Of a stretch of 64,000 bases of DNA, positions 60,330 to 64,000 are shown piece by piece. Source of the stretch: Lachnospiraceae bacterium (GTDB taxonomy: Bacteria; Bacillota; Clostridia; Lachnospirales; Lachnospiraceae). The notes under the pieces were generated by a model. The model was given only the letters and a program-made list of their open reading frames with translations, was not told the DNA's origin and searched no databases. Numbering within the stretch: the stretch's first letter is position 1; each line of letters begins with the position of its first letter. The translations under genes and the position numbers were made by a program. Location of the stretch: contig JAAUZC010000020.1 in the NCBI GenBank assembly GCA_014804795.1, positions 1-64,000 on the forward strand. The letters are read 5' to 3'.

Positions 60330-60509
60330 AATAATACCTCCTCTGTCTTCATTTTAAGTTTCATTTGACACATAATATGTCACTTTTTAAAATCCCCTTA
60401 ACTCATGAAATTTATTCTTTTTTGCTTCAGATGGTTAAAGCTGCTTTTGGAGGCAGTTATTACAAAAAATAAAATTTTAACGGTTAGCGCAAAAATTTTA
60501 AAAAAGTAC

Positions 60510-60538
60510 TTGCATTTTTTCGAAATGTGTAATAAGAT
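60510..60538 (+). promoter_or_regulatory. Promoter of tRNA-Glu
   Basis: TTGCAT (60510-60515), 17 bp and TAAGAT (60533-60538). The start would be about 25 bases before the mature tRNA. The rest of 60330-60509 is AT-rich without a gene. Confidence 0.5.
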
Positions 60539-60568
60539 ATCTAAGTGCAAAACACATAACTACATCAT

Positions 60569-60640
60569 GGCTGATTGGTCAAGCGGTCAAGACGCCGCCC
60601 TCTCACGGCGGAAACAGGGGTTCGATTCCCCTATCAGCTG
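60569..60640 (+). tRNA. tRNA-Glu (anticodon CTC)
   Basis: A 72-nt cloverleaf: acceptor GGCTGAT with ATCAGCT, D arm GGTC..., anticodon stem CCGCC/GGCGG with loop CTCTCAC (anticodon CTC, reads GAG) and T arm AGGGG-TTCGATT-CCCCT. The discriminator is G and the CCA end is not encoded. The first acceptor pair is G1-U72 rather than G-C. It is a single gene, not part of an array, about 100 bp upstream of the rpsU promoter. Confidence 0.95.
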
Positions 60641-60739
60641 CGACTGTTTATAACAGCCCAACCCTAAGAATGCTGAAAAATTAAGTTTTTTTGGCATTTT
60701 ATTTTTTATCAGAATATTACAAAAAAATGGCAAAATAGG

Positions 60740-60767
60740 TTGACTAACAGAAAATTTGTGCTATAAT
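60740..60767 (+). promoter_or_regulatory. Promoter of rpsU
   Basis: TTGACT (60740-60745), 16 bp and TATAAT (60762-60767) with an extended TGC. The leader to rpsU is about 100 bases. Confidence 0.8.
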
Positions 60768-60875
60768 ATTTAAAGTATATAAGGCGGATGGTGCTTTGCA
60801 TATCGGTTTTATATATGAGAATAACCCATTCAGTCGTAAGAGTTGAAGGGACTGAAGGGAGGTCAGGGTGATTTA

Positions 60876-61052
60876 ATGTCTAACGTTATCGTAAAAGAAA
60901 ATGAATCTTTGGACAGCGCATTACGCCGCTTTAAAAGAAGCTGCGCTAAAGCTGGTATTCAGCAGGAGATCCGTAAAAGAGAACATTACGAGAAACCCAG
61001 CGTAAGGCGTAAGAAAAAATCCGAAGCAGCAAGAAAACGGAAATACAATTAA
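60876..61052 (+). CDS. rpsU: 30S ribosomal protein S21
   Basis: This 58-aa basic protein is a complete S21: [56 protein letters not shown]. It helps the small subunit start on mRNAs. I take the ATG at 60876; the extra 11 residues in the ORF track are the ribosome-binding-site region. A terminator follows. Confidence 0.97.
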   Translation: MSNVIVKENESLDSALRRFKRSCAKAGIQQEIRKREHYEKPSVRRKKKSEAARKRKYN

Positions 61053-61062
61053 TTCAAATATT

Positions 61063-61109
61063 AAACTGCTACCACATGAAATGCTTCATATGGCAGCAGT
61101 TTTTATTTT
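61063..61109 (+). terminator. Intrinsic terminator of rpsU
   Basis: AAACTGCT.CC.CATGAA pairs with TTCATATGGCAGCAGTTT, followed by a long T run (TTTTTATTTTTT). The end overlaps the stop of the convergent DUF624 gene. Confidence 0.88.
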
Positions 61110-61772
61110 TTACTCTTCTGCCGCTTCGGTTTCCTCATCTTCCGATTTTACTAATTGCTTCAGTTTATCAAATACGCACCGCAAAACCAGGGATTGCAGA
61201 GAAGCTACTGCCGCAAAACCTATGAACAGCCAGACGATAAAGCCGATCACAAGCGTCTGTGCTGTCAAAAATGTCACGATAACCGGTGCTATTGTTATGA
61301 CAAGGAGCAACGCCGTATACGGCAGTCTTGCAAATACCAGTATCACTGCATTTTTCAATGTATTTTTCACCGTATTTACAAACCTTGCCTGCAGTCCAAA
61401 AGCATAAATCATCGCACTGAAAAGCAGGCATGCCATAATCCCAAAAAGTACTCTGTAAAATGTCGCCAGATTATCCGACATCAGTTTCAGGGCGGAAAAA
61501 TCAATAATAAGTGCGATATCGGCCAAAAGAAAAATACTCCACAAAGCCGTACTCTGCTTCCAATTTTCCTTAAACGCTTTTAAATATCCTTTTACAATAT
61601 ATCCTTCTTCATTTTTTACTAACTTCAACGTAACCGAAAAAAGCGCCGTAGTGGAAGCTCCTATCGTAATGACCGGTACGGAACATACTAACCATAACAA
61701 ATTTAATATAACAAAATCAACAAGCCTGCTTATTCCCCGCACAATCGGATTATCTATCCAGTCAAAATTCAT
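61110..61772 (-). CDS. YesL/DUF624 family membrane protein
   Basis: This 220-aa protein has five to six helices. Its opening, NPIVRGISRLVDFVILNLLWLVCSVPVITIGASTTALFSVTLKLVKNEEGYIVKGYLKAFKENWKQST, is the hallmark of DUF624. Relatives often accompany carbohydrate ABC transporters, but none is adjacent here. The tail is acidic (KSEDEETEAAEE). The 80-bp tandem repeats lie just upstream. Confidence 0.9.
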   Translation of the reverse strand: MNFDWIDNPIVRGISRLVDFVILNLLWLVCSVPVITIGASTTALFSVTLKLVKNEEGYIVKGYLKAFKENWKQSTALWSIFLLADIALIIDFSALKLMSDNLATFYRVLFGIMACLLFSAMIYAFGLQARFVNTVKNTLKNAVILVFARLPYTALLLVITIAPVIVTFLTAQTLVIGFIVWLFIGFAAVASLQSLVLRCVFDKLKQLVKSEDEETEAAEE

Positions 61773-61787
61773 TTCTTTTTCTACCTT

Positions 61788-61923
61788 TCTTTTATGGCTA
61801 CTCCGCTTCGCTCCGAGCCAGTATAATATCTGACGATATTATATCATGTCTGCAAACAGACATGATATCTTTTATGGCTACTCCGCTTCGCTCCGAGCCA
61901 GTATAATATCTGACGATATTATA
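61788..61923. repeat. Direct repeat, 56-bp units at 80-bp period
   Basis: Two identical 56-bp copies (61788-61843 and 61868-61923) carry CCGCTTCGCTCCGAGCC and a perfect hairpin TATAATATC/GATATTATA. Between them lies another perfect hairpin, ATATCATGTCTG/CAGACATGATAT (61841-61868). It lies in the promoter region of the DUF624 gene. Confidence 0.85.
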
Positions 61924-61940
61924 CTATATTTCTTACACAT

Positions 61941-61975
61941 AAGAAAAGCCCTCTTTACAATTTGCAAAGAAGGCT
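61941..61975 (-). terminator. Intrinsic terminator downstream of the 73-aa membrane gene
   Basis: On the minus strand AGCCTTCTTT pairs with AAAGAGGGCT, followed by TTTCTT. It ends the unit of genes reading from alaS through 62009. Confidence 0.8.
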
Positions 61976-62008
61976 CTTAATTCTGTGATCAAACAGGTAA
62001 TACCTTAC

Positions 62009-62230
62009 TTATACTTTCGCCGCGCCTTTGATTATCATAACAATACCCACAATGATCAATACCGGAAATGCAATATAAAGTAATCCTGCGCATACAAGTC
62101 CGATCAGTATTACCGGCAGCAAAATAACCGTACAGATTAACTTCGCTATTCCCCAGGTTGCTTTCAGGCCAAATACAAACATCTTCCATACGACCCCTAT
62201 TAAAGCCACAAAAAATATGATCGTCAGCAT
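62009..62230 (-). CDS. Small membrane protein (73 aa)
   Basis: This very hydrophobic protein has two or three helices (about 1-22, 28-50, 52-70) and no recognised family. It starts with an ATG 42 bp after alaS, and a terminator follows. A role beside alaS is not known. Confidence 0.7.
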   Translation of the reverse strand: MLTIIFFVALIGVVWKMFVFGLKATWGIAKLICTVILLPVILIGLVCAGLLYIAFPVLIIVGIVMIIKGAAKV

Positions 62231-62272
62231 ATGACTGTCTCCTTCATCTGGTAATAAATCTTGAATCCCTAT

Positions 62273-64000
62273 CTACTTAATCTGGCCTTCCAGCACCTTC
62301 GCTGCTTCCGCTATCGCTGTGGAAATTCCATCCGGATTCTTTCCGCCTGCCTGTGCCATGTTCGGACGGCCGCCGCCGCCACCGCCTACAAAACCTGCGA
62401 TTCCTTTGATCAGATTGCCGGCATGAGCGCCCTTTTTCTGTGCTTCCCCGGTTGCCATCGCTACCAGATTGACTTTGCCGTCCTTAGCAGATGCCAACAC
62501 CACGACGCCTTCACCCAGCTTCTCTTTCAGCTGATCGCCCAAGTCACGCAGCCCGTTCATATCCACATCCGCCACGCTGACAGCTAAAAGTTTTACCCCT
62601 TTCACCTCTGCCACATTATCCATCACATCGCCAAGCGCCTCTTTTGCCGCCTTGCTCTTTAACGATTCATTTTCGCTCTGCAGCGCTTTCATATCCGCCA
62701 TTACATGTTTACACTTCTCTACAATGCCTGCCGGTGTTGTCTTTAACACTTTTGCCGCCTGATTTAACCGCTCTTCTATCTCTGCATAGTAGGAAAGCAC
62801 ATTGCTGCCGGTCAGCGCCTCTATCCTGCGGACACCCGCCGCCACACCGCTTTCGGAAATAATCTTAAACGCGGAAATCACACCGGTATCCTTTACATGA
62901 GTACCGCCGCAGAATTCTTTCGACTCGCCCATTTCCACGACACGAACCGTCTCCCCGTACTTTTCTCCGAACAATGCCATTGCGCCGGTCTTCTTCGCCT
63001 CTTCCACGGTCATGATCTTTGTCACAACCGGAACATTCGCCTCAATCTGTGCACTCACGAGTGCTTCCACTCTGGCAATCTCTTCCGTTGTCATAGCAGA
63101 GAAATGACTGAAGTCAAAACGCAGCCTGTCCGGATCATTATAGGAACCGGCCTGCTCTACATGCTCGCCCAGCACTTCCCTGAGCGCTTTCTGCAAAAGA
63201 TGTGTTGCACTGTGGTTTTTGCAGGTGTTCATCCTGCGGGTCTCATCCACATGGAGCGTTGCTTTGTCGCCGGTTTTCAGCATTCCCTTTGTCACTCTGC
63301 CGATATGGCCGACTTTGCCGCCAAGCAGTTTTACGGTATCTTCTACTGTAAACTCTCCCTCCGCCGTGGTGATCACGCCGTGATCTCCTGCCTGACCGCC
63401 CATCGTCGCATAGAAAGGAGTCTCTTTCACAAAAATCGTTCCTACTTCACCGTCTGTCAATGCATCCACAATTTCGGTTTCTGTCGTCATAACCGTAATG
63501 TCCGACTCATAAACCAGATTATCGTATCCGACAAATTCCGTTGTCACGGAAGGGTCAATAGACTCATAGACTGTAGCGTCAGCTCCCATGTAATTTGTCA
63601 CTTTACGTGCTTTGCGGGCTTTTTCTTTCTGCTGCTTCATGCAGCTCTGAAAACCCTCTTCCTCCACGCTAAAGCCTTTCTCCTCCAAAATCTCTTTTGT
63701 CAGATCAAGAGGAAAACCAAAAGTATCATAAAGCCTGAAAGCGTCTTCTCCTGCCAGCTCTTTCTTTCCTTCTTTTTCCAATGTCTCCATCATCTCACTC
63801 AGGATACTAAGCCCCTGATCGATCGTACTGTTGAATTTATTCTCTTCCTGGGTCAGTACATTCAAGATAAATGCTTTCTTTTCTTCCAACTCCGGATAAC
63901 CGTCCTTAGAACCCTCGATCACCGCTTCGGAAAGCCCTGCAAGGAATGTTCCCTGCACCCCTAACTTTCTGCCCTGGCGCGCCGCGCGTCTGATAATACG
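62273..64000 (-). CDS. alaS: Alanyl-tRNA synthetase (5' end outside window)
   Basis: The visible 575 residues cover the end of the aminoacylation domain (RRAARQGRKLGVQGTFLAGL) and the editing domain with HSATHLLQKALREVLG (zinc-binding HxxxH) and FCGGTHVKDTG. The oligomerisation and C-Ala domain ends in GGGGGGRPNMAQAGGKNPDGI. The frame stays open to base 64000, so the ORF start at 63958 is internal (a GTG codon) and the true start is beyond the window. The plus-strand 355-aa ORF is its shadow. Confidence 0.96.
   Translation of the reverse strand, partial: RIIRRAARQGRKLGVQGTFLAGLSEAVIEGSKDGYPELEEKKAFILNVLTQEENKFNSTIDQGLSILSEMMETLEKEGKKELAGEDAFRLYDTFGFPLDLTKEILEEKGFSVEEEGFQSCMKQQKEKARKARKVTNYMGADATVYESIDPSVTTEFVGYDNLVYESDITVMTTETEIVDALTDGEVGTIFVKETPFYATMGGQAGDHGVITTAEGEFTVEDTVKLLGGKVGHIGRVTKGMLKTGDKATLHVDETRRMNTCKNHSATHLLQKALREVLGEHVEQAGSYNDPDRLRFDFSHFSAMTTEEIARVEALVSAQIEANVPVVTKIMTVEEAKKTGAMALFGEKYGETVRVVEMGESKEFCGGTHVKDTGVISAFKIISESGVAAGVRRIEALTGSNVLSYYAEIEERLNQAAKVLKTTPAGIVEKCKHVMADMKALQSENESLKSKAAKEALGDVMDNVAEVKGVKLLAVSVADVDMNGLRDLGDQLKEKLGEGVVVLASAKDGKVNLVAMATGEAQKKGAHAGNLIKGIAGFVGGGGGGRPNMAQAGGKNPDGISTAIAEAAKVLEGQIK

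Noticed and set aside
60405-60653. 82-aa plus ORF
   Set aside because: It runs through the tRNA-Glu gene and its promoter.
62897-63964. 355-aa plus ORF
   Set aside because: It is antisense to the alaS editing domain and has no family features.

Overview
The window looks like chromosomal DNA of a low-to-mid-GC Gram-positive anaerobe of the class Clostridia, most likely family Lachnospiraceae. The basis is a SCIFF (six-cysteine) peptide next to its radical SAM maturase, a stand-alone glycyl-radical protein of the GrcA type, fused SecDF, the Firmicutes-type rimP-nusA-ylxR-ylxQ-infB-rbfA-nrnA-truB-ribF order, TIGR04086/YesL/DUF378 membrane proteins, strong AGGAGG ribosome binding sites and canonical sigma-A promoters. 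The genus cannot be named from the sequence alone.

Layout. 0.4-7.9 kb (minus strand): recJ, secDF, SCIFF maturase, SCIFF peptide and metY. 8-11.2 kb: an accessory patch with a MORN-repeat membrane protein, a lipoprotein-anchored barnase-like RNase and a barstar-like inhibitor. 11.2-20.1 kb: a signalling island with two paralogous hybrid histidine kinases transcribed away from each other, an HPt protein, an HD-GYP response regulator and a second HD-GYP-like regulator with a broken HD motif. 20.2-33.1 kb: membrane and transport genes, namely a CNNM/CorC protein, three ABC systems (one led by a sigma-70-family factor, one paired with a two-component system) and small membrane proteins. 33.2-41.3 kb: aspS, hisS, grcA, a PRTase, degV, pnp and rpsO. 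41.4-47.7 kb: GNAT, SH3-NlpC/P60, Na/Pi symporter, TelA and XpaC. 47.7-56.6 kb: the complete translation/NusA operon. 56.7-64 kb: an esterase-like lipoprotein, a PadR/SEDS pair, tRNA-Glu, rpsU, small membrane genes and the 3' part of alaS, which runs off the right edge.

The genes fall into functional sets. The translation and RNA set covers initiation, ribosome maturation, tRNA charging, mRNA decay and rRNA/tRNA modification. The signalling island reads as a phosphorelay from sensor kinases through HPt to regulators that probably degrade or sense cyclic dinucleotides. The ABC operons each sit beside their own regulator.

The most unusual content is non-coding. (1) Two copies of a promoter-driven, strongly folded element (1-128 and 44756-45046, both reading minus) share a long hairpin and a closing GCAGTGC/GCACTGC helix. 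The second copy carries an 81-bp tandem expansion and forms the leader of the Na/Pi symporter. (2) Three intercistronic elements (4601-4706, 33084-33190, 55947-56048) fill the gap from one gene's stop codon to the next gene's start. They keep the same fold, with an 8-nt bulge, although the pairing sequences differ completely. Mismatches become G-U pairs on the minus strand in both families, which points to selection on RNA. Further hairpin repeats lie at 2270-2380, 30820-30882 and 61788-61923. No CRISPR array, rRNA operon, insertion sequence, phage or complete integrative element was seen. All calls come from reading the sequence; no database search was run.
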